From Onchidella celtica (lineage: Eukaryota; Mollusca; Gastropoda; Systellommatophora; Onchidiidae), in contig OZ007567.1 in the NCBI GenBank assembly GCA_963931925.1, forward strand, positions 78,225,686 to 78,289,685: a stretch of DNA of 64,000 bases, in the 5' to 3' direction. Made by a program: the position numbers and the translations under genes. Below are positions 14,580 through 26,874 of this stretch, one piece after another. The notes below the pieces were generated by a model. The model was not told where the DNA came from, made no database searches, and worked only from the letters and a program-made list of their open reading frames with translations. Each line of letters starts with the position of its first letter. The stretch's first letter is position 1.

Positions 14580-14889
14580 TGTTGTTACAAGTACGTACGC
14601 ACCCCCAGCGTTTTGCGGTAAGGGCGCGTACGCATACGTACCTATCCCTAACCCCGTCCTTATCCTCAACCCTAAAGCTTATCGAATCCCTAACCCTGTC
14701 CCCTAATCTTTCAACAAAAAAAACAGGAGGAAAAAAATTGTGCAAGAATAATTAATTGATAATTAATTAAAGCTGTGATTAGCGACATTTCGAGAGGAGT
14801 TCTCTGGCTCTGGAGTCACAAAAGGCTTTAAAATACGCACCCCTAGCGCAAAAGAATTGGGGGGACATACGTACGTACTTGTAACAACA
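14580..14889. mobile_element. Inverted-repeat element (MITE-like), 310 bp
   Basis: Starts TGTTGTTACAAGTACGTACG and ends with the reverse complement CGTACGTACTTGTAACAACA, so the terminal repeats match for about 20 bp and loosely beyond. The left half has CTATCCCTAACCCCGTCCTT. A related half-copy is at about 21248-21332. It lies close upstream of the LicD-like gene's first coding exon. Confidence 0.75.
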
Positions 14890-14998
14890 TTCTGCATAAC
14901 ATGGATTAGTTTTGAAGATGGCCCTGATTGTTTACTTTCTGCTGGTGTCCCCAGAACAGTCATGTGGTGAAGGTCTGTTCAACCCCAGATCAGTCGGC

Positions 14999-15184
14999 AT
15001 GAAAGAAAGAAGAGACGTCATGTGGCAGGTACGCCGACTCTCCAGGTTTTGGCAGCAACGGAACCTGAGTGCCCGTCTCAGAGTGGTAGTGGCCGTAGCA
15101 ATACTCATTCTGTTCATAACACCCTTAAGAAACGCCCTGGTACCCAAATGGCCTCATGTCTACGAGAGAATGAGTACCTTTCGG
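14999..15184 (+). CDS. LicD-like gene, coding exon 1: cytoplasmic tail and membrane anchor
   Basis: The exon encodes 62 residues. A strongly basic tail of about 28 residues is followed by a hydrophobic run (VVVAVAILILFITPL, about residues 29-43), typical of a type II signal anchor. It ends in a consensus donor (GTAAGT at 15185) after a complete codon, so it joins the next exon in phase 0. An in-frame ATG at 14918 has a better Kozak context (A at -3, G at +4) and would add 27 residues beginning with a hydrophobic stretch. I prefer 14999 because the sequence before it (pyrimidines, then CCCAG near 14954) looks like a splice acceptor and because the resulting topology is the usual one. The start is uncertain, the 3' boundary firm. 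Confidence 0.75.
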
Positions 15185-16247
15185 GTAAGTGGACGCAGGT
15201 GCATATTTAAATAGGGAACTGATCATTTGAAAATTGTCTTTGCCGTTTAAAGAATCTCAAAAGGAAATGTGTCCGCCATAACAGCATCATTATTTTCAGA
15301 CTTCTTATCAAATCTGCATTCACATTGCTACAAACAGCAAGCAATATAAAACATTCGCCAGTGACAGAAACTCTAAACTTTACCTGTTTCATGAAAATAC
15401 TCACAACCGAAGACAAATCTGCAATCCCCGCTAGGCTAAGGTTGAGAGATGGCCCAGGTGAACATGAAATTATTGCTGTATTTATGCACTGATGCAAAAG
15501 ATAGTGTCACATATCATGACTCTTAGTTGAAAAATGTGGAGACCCCCCCCCCCCCCCCTCAGAAAGAATGATGTTGATGATTTACAGTTGGAATTGAAAT
15601 CGTGATTTGACATTAATCAATGCAGAGATAAAGCAAAGATACTAGAATTGGTAAGATGACACAGCTAGTGCTTTTAGCGTGCACAAATTTCGCACTGCCA
15701 CCTAGTGGCAAAGGCGCAAAGTCATGAAAAGTGCCGTATTTTACAAAGCCAAATAGGGAAAACTGAATTTTGTTCATAGTTCAGCTATCGCTATAGGCCT
15801 TGCCTGACGTCACCTATTGTGGAATTATAACCTCAGTCCCAATGGGAAAACTCTGGCTATTTTTTCTTTTGTTTTAGTCGCAGTAGTACTGTCACAATTT
15901 TGCATCATAAATTTACCATTACATCAAGCGTTCTTTTCATACTATGCCCAGCGTGCTAATTGTGTGCACATTTTTTTTAGTGGTGCAAAGATGACAGTGT
16001 CTCACATTATCGTTTCTCGTATCTTTGGATAAAGTAACGATTATATATGGCTAGTGGTCATCACAATGATGTATTGCGACGAGAAAAATAGGCGAGAGTG
16101 TAGATGATTATTATAAGGTTTGTCACGAAAAAAACAACATACAAAAACAACTTGTGATTCTCAAAACACAGCCTAGCAAATAGTAATGAATAGATTCTCC
16201 CAACTTGGGGATTGATTCTATAGTGTTTATCACACTCTCCATTGCAG
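15185..16247 (+). other. Intron of the LicD-like gene (1,063 bp)
   Basis: The intron starts GTAAGT and ends with a pyrimidine-rich tract and TTGCAG, so both boundaries are canonical. It contains a run of 16 C at about 15544 but no coding sequence that I can recognise. Confidence 0.85.
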
Positions 16248-17165
16248 GTGATCAGCATGTATGTTCAAGATTGGTTTTTCTATGTTGACACCACGCCTTA
16301 TACAGGGTCATGTGACTTTGTGCACAGTCGCTTGGCAAGAGTTAAAATGCCGAAGTTGGAAGAAATGGCAGTTTACCCAATGGATGACTGGAATCGCCAT
16401 ATGGAACGGATCAAACACACATTACCAGAGGAAGAGTTCGATAAGCTGGACAAATTTAAACCCTCAATGACATTACAAGAACAGAGGTACATCATGTATG
16501 CCATGCTGTCCGCTACCCAAGCCATGACAGCATTTAATATCACCTACTTGGTAAGAGGTGGCTCGTTGATTGGCTATTGGCGTCATCATGGTCGCATGCC
16601 GTGGGATGAAGACGTAGACATTCTTATTGACAGCAAACAGTGGGCGTTAGCTCGGAAGGTATTATCATGTCTCCCGAACTTGCAGATCAATTTAGGAAAT
16701 GAATATATGTGGAAACTCTTTCACAAAGACGCCACTCTTTGGAAAGGGGAGGACTTCATCAAATTTCCGTACGTCGATCTGTTTTTATACGGAGAAGATT
16801 CTGACCATGTCTGGCCATTGACTATTTGGATGAAAATGATAACCATGCGGAAAGAATGGGCTTTGCCACCATCAGTGGGTATTTTTGAAGGCTGGCCAAT
16901 TGCTATCCCCAACAAACCATCCAAGGTACTACATGATCTTTATCCCGGGCGTATCATGTCCGACTGCTATTCTCAAATATTTCATCGTCGCAACAGAGAG
17001 GCTGTGCCCCGAAAGGAGAGGGTTTATGTCCCCTGCTCCATGCTGCGTGGCATCTATCCTCTGGTAGTGCGCACTTTGGACAAAGGTGTGGTCATCGAAG
17101 ACAGGACATTAGGCAACAAAATATTATCTACTTTTAATACGACCTATCGCGGCTTTTTAGAATGA
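16248..17165 (+). CDS. LicD-like gene, coding exon 2: LicD / fukutin-related catalytic domain
   Basis: This exon gives the C-terminal 305 residues and the stop. The LicD signature is clear: YLVRGGSLIGYWRHHGRMPW followed by DEDVDILID, at about protein residues 162-190. The PWDEDVD acidic cluster matches the metal-binding aspartates of the nucleotidyltransferase-fold LicD family. The conserved downstream blocks (FPYVDLFLYGE, then the Pro-rich IPNKPSKVLHDLYPG region) also fit. Potential N-glycosylation sequons are present, for example NIT just before the signature. A lumenal stem of about 60-90 residues lies between the anchor and the domain. Family members in animals act in the Golgi on protein or lipid glycans. 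The frame is intact, with no stop or frameshift, so the gene looks functional. Specific substrate unknown. Confidence 0.93.
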   Translation: MISMYVQDWFFYVDTTPYTGSCDFVHSRLARVKMPKLEEMAVYPMDDWNRHMERIKHTLPEEEFDKLDKFKPSMTLQEQRYIMYAMLSATQAMTAFNITYLVRGGSLIGYWRHHGRMPWDEDVDILIDSKQWALARKVLSCLPNLQINLGNEYMWKLFHKDATLWKGEDFIKFPYVDLFLYGEDSDHVWPLTIWMKMITMRKEWALPPSVGIFEGWPIAIPNKPSKVLHDLYPGRIMSDCYSQIFHRRNREAVPRKERVYVPCSMLRGIYPLVVRTLDKGVVIEDRTLGNKILSTFNTTYRGFLE

Positions 17166-17429
17166 TGATCAGGGGACCTGAAAATTGGTTTGTTGATAAG
17201 ACCTTGGGTTGGGTCGTCCGCTGTCTGGGCCTATATCAGGGAAGAGTTCGAACGAAAACACTCTGGCGTCCGACGTCCACATGGATACAGAGAAAGTGAT
17301 TCCAGATTTAAATTTATCGGTTTGTTTGGCCCTTGCCCTGATTTCTTGTGAATTGTTGGTGCAAAACGAACAATGAACAAAATGTTCGTCACTGCTTCGA
17401 AATATTGACATGATACAGAAGCTATAAGA

Positions 17430-17541
<112 letters not shown>

Positions 17542-17560
17542 TCTTATAATATGTGTGAAA

Positions 17561-17566
17561 AATAAA
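17561..17566 (+). promoter_or_regulatory. Candidate polyadenylation signal of the LicD-like gene
   Basis: AATAAA lies about 400 bp after the stop codon and directly after the GA satellite. No transcript evidence is available, and other A-rich hexamers occur nearby. Confidence 0.3.
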
Positions 17567-18835
17567 AAATATGAAGTAATATTAGTCACGGGACAATGGG
17601 AAAACAGTGAGAAAGATGGTAAGGAAGAGCGTGAGAGCGAGAATGAAAGAGGGAGAAAGAAAGACCGGGGAGACAGGGAACAATATGGCAATACAACAAT
17701 ACGTAATTAATTTGTTTGTCATTAGAGTTAAATGCCTCATTTTATGTGTGTTTATGGCCAGTTTGTAAAGGGGGGGCGGGGGTATCATACTAAACCAGGA
17801 ATTTCATAGCCAATTGCTGGTAGTAACTGACTGTGCCATTCCGTGCTTAGTATTGATCGCCCCCCCCCCCTCCACATTAGTTCCACTCATTGGGCAGGCC
17901 ACATAAGGACAATGATAATAGGCCGGAGAAAACATAACAAACAGTTCTTTGAATGTACAAGAATACCTTTATTCGAGAGATCACTGTGAGAAGTGGACAA
18001 TGTCAACGCCCATTCAGAATGTCTGATTCTTGTGTCTGGAACAAGATCAATGGCCATTGGTCATCTGTGACGGGTACTTTTTAAAGAAACAGCTCTTCTT
18101 AAAGCATGAGAATAAATTTCTTTATTGCCATCTCTATTCACATCGTCCCAGAAACCTGTCTACAAAAAAATGGCTGTAGTTAGATTATAATAAAGCCCCT
18201 TGTGTGGACGTGAAAGTGTGGCCAAAAGAAAAAGTTGTACGTAGCAAAGCGAGGCGTAAGAAATAATACAGAAAGGATACAATAAAACGCAAAGGAAAAG
18301 AAAAGACAAACCGAGCTTTTATTTTCCGTTTTATTGTGTCGTTTCTCTATCATTTCTTGCTACATACAACTTTTTCTTTTTGGAACATTTTGACTTTGCT
18401 TCAAGCCTTGCTGCGATATATATATATATACATGTATATATATAAATATATTTTTTCAAATAATATTTTGTCAGTTTGTTATATATAACGTGTAGCTTTC
18501 GTCTTTTGCGCAGAGTTGAATGTTTTTAGTTGTTTTCACACGAGAAGAAAGGTCTGGTATGACAGAAGTAAATTGCACTCACGGTTCCCCCCCCCCCCCC
18601 CCCCCGCTCATTCCTCACCGTCCCTTCGGCATTCACCCCCTCCCCGCCATTTCAAGAACAAAATAAAGCTTTGATCAGTATGTCATTGGAAGTTATGGGT
18701 GTTTTCCCAGCACTAATTTCATTTCCAAATCATTCCAAGTCAAGCTACAAATAGCAATTTTATTTGGACTTTACTCTGGGCATCGAGGTCAAGGGTTTAA
18801 GGTCAGAGTTGTGACTGCCCCCCACCCCCACCCCA

Positions 18836-18873
<38 letters not shown>

Positions 18874-20005
18874 TGCGGTACGTGCTAGTGATATTACATT
18901 TTTTTTTTTTGCGCTGACATACCGAGCTGACTGTCACATTATGGACGTCATTTTCACACTGAAATAGATATATATATATTTTGTATTTGTCTTTGTATTT
19001 TGGCGGGTCGCTGTTCTTGGATGTGGCGGGTTTGTGTTAGTTGTAGGTTAAAGTGAATAATGCCGATAGGCACTCCAGCATAGGTTCGGTTTCTTTTATT
19101 TTTTGTTTCAGGGCTTCGCCAGACTGGTAGATCTCCAATGGCTGGGAAATGTAAAAGTAGATCCTATGTCAATTAAGGTTGAGCTCCCCTGGTCTAAACA
19201 AACGAAGGATATTATGCGTGCGTTTTTACTGCTCATCTGTGGATGTCCGCTCGGAGTAGCATTAGCAGTACACTAAGTCAAGTCTGTTTTGCCTCAGTTT
19301 GAGCCGAGGCACAGAATACCGAGACTGACCATTCCTTCTTTCACTGTATGTCCACAACTTGCGCGCGTATAAACACGGTGAGTGCTACTCACAGAGCTCT
19401 GTGCTACTAGTCTCTTTCGTTCAAGTATGAAGAGGTGTGGTGCGAATTGTTGCATTGTTGACATGGATGATACACGCCCAAGTCGACGGGCGGAATTTGG
19501 CGAATTGATTCGTCTGGGTATCTTGTATATCGGGTTTGAGTGTGTGATTGTGGACTGTGGGACTTTCCGCACTCTTGTAACTGAAACAAGTCTGTCTCGA
19601 CAGTAGATTTAGAATCAGTTCAAGTCGGAATCAAAACCGGACCGACACAAAACAGACATGAGCCGGTGTGCTTTTAGCCTTAGTGAAAACCATGCTAAGT
19701 CCCGCTAATTTAACACCGTTCTTTAAATTCAGTCAAAACCAGAGAGCATAGAAGAAAAACAAGTCTTTCTCTCAATATAGACCGGTATATTATCATAATT
19801 ATATATTTACCCCCTGCCCCCTTTTTTTAATGTACGTCTTTTTTAGACGTGAAGAGTATTGTTTATTTGCCTGTATGTCTGTATGGATTGGCAGAACGTA
19901 TAATATCCTTTTTATATCGCGCGCTCTTGTGAATGATTACAATGACAGCTGATTCTGTTTACAATACTTACGAGGGTCATGTACCAACGGTTTACTCTCA
20001 TATAA
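17567..20005. other. Intergenic, no gene seen
   Basis: Contains a palindromic element (18216-18400), a TA-rich tract (about 18417-18450), C runs (about 18588) and (CA)n at 18841-18870. An open frame near 19382-19606 shows no family features. Confidence 0.55.
18216..18400. repeat. Palindromic hairpin-type repeat, 185 bp
   Basis: The left arm GTGGCCAAAAGAAAAAGTTG and onward is the reverse complement of the right arm ending in CAACTTTTTCTTTTTGGAAC and ATTTTGAC, with the fold near 18310. Both arms include GTAGCAA, AAGAAAT and CAATAAAACG blocks. Single-arm relatives occur at about 8251-8340, 25480-25590, 45694-45756 and 49183-49276. Confidence 0.75.
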
Positions 20006-20323
20006 CAAGGGTGGCCAAACTTGCTTAATGATAAACTTCATATGTTCGAGAGCAACAAGATAGGAACAAAATTTACATACACATTTTTATGTTACATACA
20101 CATTTTGTTAAAAACGTTTTATATAAATATTAAGAAATACATGTATGCAGCAATGTTTCCTCATGTATGCAGTTTTTTAGACTGTTAATTTGTATTAGTA
20201 CCAGTAATCACAAAGTACAAAATGTATATTAAGTGAGCTCAGCCAACATATTATTTCCACGAGCTGCATACTGAAGGTCAAAGAGCCGCAGTTGGCTCGC
20301 GAGCCGCGGCTTGGCCACCCTTG
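20006..20323. mobile_element. Non-autonomous hAT-like element, 318 bp
   Basis: Perfect 13-bp terminal inverted repeats CAAGGGTGGCCAA ... TTGGCCACCCTTG. The subterminal GAGCCGCGGC near the right end is a style common in hAT MITEs. Flanking 8-mers TCATATAA and TCATAATC agree only in their first five bases. No transposase is encoded. Confidence 0.7.
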
Positions 20324-23300
20324 TCATAATCAATACTTTGTCCTCAGACCTGCAGTCTTCTTATTGCTGACGTGGATACTGTTTGTTGTATCTCAATACA
20401 ATGCATTCCACAAGAACCTGCTGCCAATCTCTGGGCTAATCTGCTCAATACAACAACTTTATATATTATGATGTATATATATATGCAAGTTTATCTACAT
20501 TCGAATATCCCAATCATGGTGGTATTCGTCTTAAAACATTCCTGTGACTGTTTATATACCTCAGATATTTACAGATTTCCGCCTATTTTTGCTGTTACGG
20601 ATATCATATTTTTATAAACAATTTTATGATAGAAAAATAGAGTAGCATAATATTACTACTTTTCCTGTTCATTTGTATTACGTACCGCTTGACCTCACAT
20701 TCAAATCAGCTTATTTTGGGAAAATAATTTATTGAACAATATAAACCCGTGTTAACTATTTTAAATCTTCATTGTCCGTTTTTTCTTTTCATTCTGGAGA
20801 AAACCACATCTTCCTTCGCAATTCTTACAGAATTGCATATATTGTAAACTGCCCACCATTTGCAGCGCTAATTAGTTCATTAGTTATTTTCTCTTGCCTA
20901 TCAAGCATGTCAACTTCGCATAAGGAAGAGAGAATAAATGAATTTCATGTCGGCAGCTCATATTAACATGTACGGATACATTAAACCTTACATTTTCGGA
21001 GACGTCAACTGTGCAAATATGTTTTCAGGAACATTTTGGTTGTATTAACCATTACATTGGGATTCCAACAAAATATCCCTGTGTCAGTCCGTTTCTAGGG
21101 TAAAAAGTTTTATACCCTACAATTTCCCTGTGTCACTGTAGCATGGAATTTGTGCCACCGGCTATTACGTATCAAATCAAGTGACTTGGTTACAAAAAAA
21201 AATTGCTAAAAATTTGCAAGGGTACTGATAAATTGGCGGCCTTTGTTACTTGTACGTGCATACCCGAAGCATTCTGCTCTAGGGGCACGTACGTATACTT
21301 ACCTAGCCCTAACCCCGTCCTTCTGAATTCACACAGTATGAAACCGCAAAATGTTCAAACCAGGATTAATCCCTATACTTTTCCCTAAAATGCACCAAGC
21401 AACTCGGCCATTCTTTCCGACAACAGCCATGCATTAAAGCAATAATAATATGCACAGATTTGTTTGTTTTCGGTAGCTATGACAAACACGTGACAGATAA
21501 TGTATGTCAATAACATAATCGTTGTTATCTTTTCCGTCCTCTTCAACTGGCGTAGTGTTATTTTCCCATTGTTTACATGTTATCAACCTCATGATGATAA
21601 GCATGCTGGGTGAGGACGATGTTATGTAAAGGTGTCATATACGGTTATGAAAAGTGGTGAAGTGTGGCGGCGCAAAGTGGTAACGCGTAACCATGTAAAA
21701 TGGTCATGTATGGCCATGTACAGTGGTAAAGTGTAGTTTTGTCAAGTGGTAATGTATGGTTATGTAAAGAGGTTATGTATGGTTATTTAAAGAGGTAATT
21801 TATGGTCACCGATATTAGTCCACGTGTTGAGCATTGAGCATTCGATTTATTATGATATTATTCAATCTACTCTCATGTTTGTGATCACCAGCAGCATTGT
21901 TCTCCCATTTTCTGCTCCTTTTTCCATTATAAGATTATGTATAAATAATATATAAATTTACAAACACGTTCTCCATCATCTGTCTTCTGCGTTTCCTTAT
22001 CAGAATTATTGTGCAATGAAGATCCAACATTCTGAGATTCTTTTATTCAATATACCGAAACATTCCAAATAACAACCATTCTCACTATTGATACAAATTA
22101 CTTTTGGAATAAAGGTACGACAAGTGCATTTTGTTTTCAAAATAGAGAGAATGTATTTATTTACACGTGAGAATGTGATGACATAATTGTTTAGTGCTAC
22201 AGAATTTATAATAAAACATTTCTTTTCATCACATAATTATATGTTATACACTTGTTGCTTCTGACTGGACAAATGTATATGTGTTTGCTTCCAGCACAGC
22301 ATGTAATGTGTGTGAATATGTTAATTTAAATTGATCACATGATGGTCATTGGCTCCATAATAACATATGATACCATGAAAAAATTCACTAAATGCCCACA
22401 TTTTAACCCAGATACCAAGACTAAATTAACAAAACAAAACAAAAAACAACCACAACAGCAAAAAAAGCAACAACAACAGCAAAAAAAAAAAAAAAAGCAA
22501 CAACAACAGAAACAAAACAAAAAAAAAAACAACCCAAGAACAACCAAATACAAAAAGCTGTGAAGTGGCAGTAAAGCCTGGCACTAAGTTAAAAATATGT
22601 AAATAAATAAACAATAAAAACGACCAACCAAAGTGAAGTAACCCACTCGTCGCCACCTTTCTTGCTTTAGTACGATGAAGGTCCTTAACGACCGAAAACT
22701 TAGGTATTTTAGTTTGTTTTAATTCCCTCAAATTCATTGTACAGTTTTGTTTTGTCATTACTACATTTCTAATGTGGGACTTTCCGAAGTATTTATGTTT
22801 TTAATTTTTTTTGTATGGCCTCATTTAACTTTCTTGTGCCAGTACAAAATGCTCGTGTAACAACATGCCCGTATGTAGACGTTTTGCTGACACAAAGCGG
22901 AATATGAATAGTCCAGAACGTAAAGGACATTACTCAATGGGCGGTCCAGGTGATAAAATTCAAACACTAGTGAACTGATTCTCAAATGGAGTCTCTTTTG
23001 ACTACCAGCAAAAAAAAAAAAAAAATCATTTAAATATCCAACAGGAAAATTGTATAAAAACTACTGGTTTTGAAATATTCTTCAGGAAGACGAAGACTCA
23101 CAAAAATACAATATTATGACCGGAGAAATCGCAAAATAAACCTTACACATTGTATCTTGGCTTACAAATATTTCAGAAAACTATCAAAAATATTATGTAA
23201 ATGTCTTGCTATCAAAAATACTACGTGAATGAGTGGCCCAGATCACAAAATGAACCGTACTCATTGTCTCTTGGCTTTAAATATTTCAGTTGGAGAAAAT

Positions 23301-24252
23301 GGCGGGAATCAAAAATACAATCCACGGATAAAGACAAACAATATTCTGCACACTGCTTTGATTGTCTTTGGCTTATCTGGGGGAAGTACAAGCTAATTAT
23401 TCCATTAATTTCATAAACATTGATGCGCAGGCAATCTCCATATTACATTTTTTCCCATTTGAAGTTTTAGCTTAAGTTTCGCACGATAGAGTTCCTTCCT
23501 GACCGAAAACTTGCGTAACTTAGTTACTTTTCATTCCTTTTCAGATTCACTGTACAGGTTCCTGGATTTTTTTTTTTTTTTTCGTGTGGGGCTTACCGAA
23601 ATAGGTATACAACTTTCTCTCTTTCTTTTTTGTGTGGCCAGAATTAACTTTTCACCTGTGAAGCCAACAGGGGAGAGGGATGTGTAAGCAATCGCCCAAA
23701 TCAAGCTTACGTACTCTATGGACGGCCCTTGAAGAGGCCATTTCCCCCATCGCCCTCCAACAAAAACAACAACAACAACATAGCAATGTTGGGTTTAGTC
23801 TCTTCTACCGTTAACCGTATTGCTGCTAAGATAAAATTACTGTCTCCCCCCCCCCTTTTTTTTTATTGCTGCAAATAGTAATCTTGGTAATTGGAGCTTG
23901 TATTAACCAGGAAACATCAACAGAGTATACATTATTTTTAGGAAGTCGACTTCATTGGTTCTGACAGAATAGAATTTAAAAATTAGTTGTATCTTGGCAG
24001 CAGGAGAGTTAACCGTATACATAGCATTCTTGAATTATAGGAAACAGTCGTAGCAAGTTACCTATAGTCTTCCTAGAAAACTGAAGGGAATGACTACGGC
24101 ATGCTGCATTAGGCCGTATGTTTTTTTTTTTTTTTTTTAAATTTATGCCACACCCATGATTGAACAGAAATTTTCTGTTTTTGAAAGGGTATGCCCCCAC
24201 CACTGCCCGGCCGCATACTAAGTACGAACAACAAAAGAGGGATGCTCTAAAA
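20324..24252. other. Intergenic, no gene seen
   Basis: Contains part of an inverted-repeat element family (about 21248-21332), a CAA/A-rich stretch (22430-22550), and a pair of related segments (about 22665-22945 and 23478-23735). Confidence 0.55.
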
Positions 24253-25343
24253 TAGGCATGTCAAACGTGCCACCCTTTATAAACTCGAGGGCGGCCCGCG
24301 ACAAGTTCAGTTTTCTTATGGCTTCGATGCTCATTTGTTTACCAATAAACCCTTGCATTACAAACCATTGAAAATCACTTCTACTGCTACTTCTACTCTC
24401 GAAAGCGCTCCGTTAAAAATAAACAATTATAACCATGACCTTAACTGAGCACAGCTAAAAATAAAAGGAATTGTTTGCCCGGATAAAGTGAAAGTATTCC
24501 AAGACATAATTATCTATTACAAGAAACACAGTGGCAGAAAGTTATGAAATGACAGATGAACTAAAAACACACATAAAAGCCATTTCAATCAAGTTTGAAT
24601 ATTTTTCAATTGCCATTGATGAAACAGTTGATGTTATACAGGTATAGCACAACTTGCCATTTTTCTCAGAGCTTGTGATGAAGACTTTCATGTTTACGAA
24701 GAGCTATTGAACTTATACCAGTGCACGAAACTACAGCAAGCCAGGACATTTTTGAGAAGGTAGAACACCTTCTGAAAGACTGTGATTTCAAACTGGATAA
24801 GGTTGTCTGGTTAGCCACCAGCGGTGCGTGACTCGCAAACGTAAGGGTGCAAAACTGTCGAGTAAGGTACAAGAAATACCATCCAAAGTCATCGTTTGCC
24901 CGCTATCGCTGTATCATTCGTCAACAAAATCTCTGCTCCAAAATTTTAAAGGCCTATAGATTATGTCCTTACCCTTGTTAGTAAGGCCGTGGACTACAGT
25001 CCTGGGCGTGCACTGAGCCATCGCCGGTTCATATAGTTATGGGATGACATGGGTAGTGACTTTGACGGTGTACATTTTTACACTAAAACACGTTAGTTGT
25101 CATGCCATAAAATTTTGAAAAGATTTTACATTCTGTGAGATAAACTTATTCTTTTTTAGCAGAGATGAAAGGTCAGAAGGACAGAACAGATGAACTAAAA
25201 GCTGAATATTGGATTAGGTTGTATAAAATATGTGGCCCACTTCTATTTTTTGAGAATGTGTAATCGAATTAAAACGATGAGGCCCCTAGGACAACATATA
25301 CCAACAATATGGCCCATAGGCACTTGTCAATTTGACATGTCTG
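24253..25343 (+). mobile_element. hAT transposon relic, 1,091 bp, with 8-bp target duplication
   Basis: The termini TAGGCATGTCAAA and TTTGACATGTCTG are inverted repeats with two mismatches. They are flanked on both sides by the identical 8-mer CTCTAAAA, the duplication size of hAT elements. The GGCGGCCCGCGA block near the left end is typical of Charlie-type hAT elements. The inside carries a decayed transposase in the + orientation. Confidence 0.88.
24480..25245 (+). pseudogene. Decayed hAT transposase (GTF2IRD2/ZBED5-like type)
   Basis: Conceptual translation with several frame changes and stops gives blocks of the transposase family that was domesticated as GTF2IRD2 and ZBED5/FAM200 in vertebrates. 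These include FEYFSIAIDETVDV (acidic catalytic region), LAIFLRACDEDFHVYEELL, TASQDIFEKVEHLLKDCDFK, and a CIIRQQNLCSKIL block matching the CxxH-Q-LC segment. Later fragments resemble the KRFYIL/KLILF helix. Stops follow TSGA, and the insertion-domain end is missing. It cannot encode an active enzyme. Confidence 0.8.
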
Positions 25344-26861
25344 CTCTAAAAATACCGTCGGCATTTGAGGAATAAAAGTAGTTCATTTTCACACAACCAC
25401 AGTAAGTCCCCCTTATTTGCGGTAATTATGCCTGCATCTTTAATCCTCCACCAACTCTTTAAAATTTCTTGCAGCACTTTCTATGGCATTTGTTTTTCCT
25501 TTTCCTCTGCATTTAATTGTACCGTTTGTGTATTATTTCTTACGCAAGGCTTTGCAACATACCAGTTCATCTTTTTGCCATATTTTGACAACGAAGTTGG
25601 CGCCGCATAAGTTTTGGATGATAATTTTGCTATTCTTTCGTTGCAGCTCGGTTTCACATATAAAACATCTTCTATTATAGGTATATTGGGAAAAGCCAGG
25701 ACACTGCTATAAATCTACATTAAATTAATAATGCCAGTCTATCAAAAAACCGCAACATCGGCCGACCTCAATAGTATCAAGGCAGTACAAAACAAAACAA
25801 AGCAAACAAAAAAAACCAACCAAACAAAACAAAACAAAACAAAAACAGTAAAGAAATAACCTGCCAATCATGTACATACGGTATAGAGTTAGGGACAGGG
25901 TTAAGAAAAGCTTCAGTATTAGGGTCAGGAAAAAGGTTTCGGGCTAGAGATGGAGTCAAACAAACTGGTCGGGACATTGGGAAGTCTTCCCAGTAAGAAG
26001 TAAGAGAATTGGTCAAGGGAAAATCAGAACCTAGCTCAGAATTTGGAAATAAAAGTCATTTCCATAGAACCTACTATCATCCACCCCATGCATATTCATA
26101 TCTCGAAAAGAGTTCCTTACATCCCGTCCGCTTTGCACTCTTAATAAACATCATCAGCAGATCAGAAAACTAAAAGCATAAAAAATCAGTACCAATGAGC
26201 GTTCAGCACATTCGCCCAATGCATGCCATTTCATGATTAAGTGTTCTGATCCATCATGAAAATACTTGTGAGAAACGCAACATGGATAAAATAATGACGA
26301 GATATCACGCGAATAATAATGAATATTTCAATATTTAATGTTGTGCGCCTTCATGTTTTCATATCATATTACGTTCTAGCTTTCTAGTACACACCGTGAC
26401 CTCAAGCTATAAAAATTATAGCCTCACTGAACTACTTCAATATGTTTCTAACTGCTGCAAAAGTCATGAATTGTATATGACTATCTCCAACTCACCATAG
26501 GGGGCTATCCCTAAAGTAGATAATTATGCTCGGAGTGGGGGAAGGGGGGTGCATTGTTATCTTTTTGGGTGGGGGGGGGGGGGTGAGCCAAGCGTACGTA
26601 GGGTACTATATTAAAAAGTTTGGTTTCATTTACATGTTTTTTTTTTCAAGAAAATAGGTTGTAGCCCACCACTGAAGAAAAACCAAGTACAGGCTATGTT
26701 TTTATTTAAGGCCTCTATCCTGGAAATTCAACATTTTAATGATCGTACGCTCATGCAAGCGGCAAAGGTGGCCTTGGGGTGGGGTGGTGGGGGGTGGTGA
26801 AGCCTAACATTATGAAAAGGATACATGGGGGAAGGGGGGGGGGGCAGGGTGTAAGAAATCG
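25344..26861. other. Intergenic, no gene seen
   Basis: Contains a single-arm copy of the hairpin-type repeat (about 25480-25590), A-rich tracts with CAAAA units (25790-25850) and G runs (about 26568-26583). Confidence 0.5.
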
Positions 26862-26874
26862 CCCAAATTGAGCT

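Larger units (their letters stand above)
14999..17165 (+). other. Gene model: LicD / fukutin-related-protein-like gene, two coding exons
   Basis: The two exons (14999-15184 and 16248-17165) join in phase 0 across a GT-AG intron to give a predicted 367-residue protein. It has a basic N-terminal tail, one membrane segment and a LicD-type domain, the layout of Golgi type II membrane proteins. LicD relatives in animals (fukutin, FKRP) transfer phosphosugars such as ribitol phosphate onto glycans, but the substrate of this copy cannot be read from sequence. Upstream non-coding exons are possible, because an acceptor-like tract ending in AG at about 14954 precedes the start. A polyadenylation-type AATAAA lies at 17561, just past a long GA repeat. 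The family is sure; orthology to fukutin or FKRP is not claimed. Confidence 0.85.

Noticed and set aside
14643-14710. CCCTAA-like motifs suggesting an interstitial telomere
   Set aside because: The units are irregularly spaced and belong to a MITE-like element that also occurs near 21,300.
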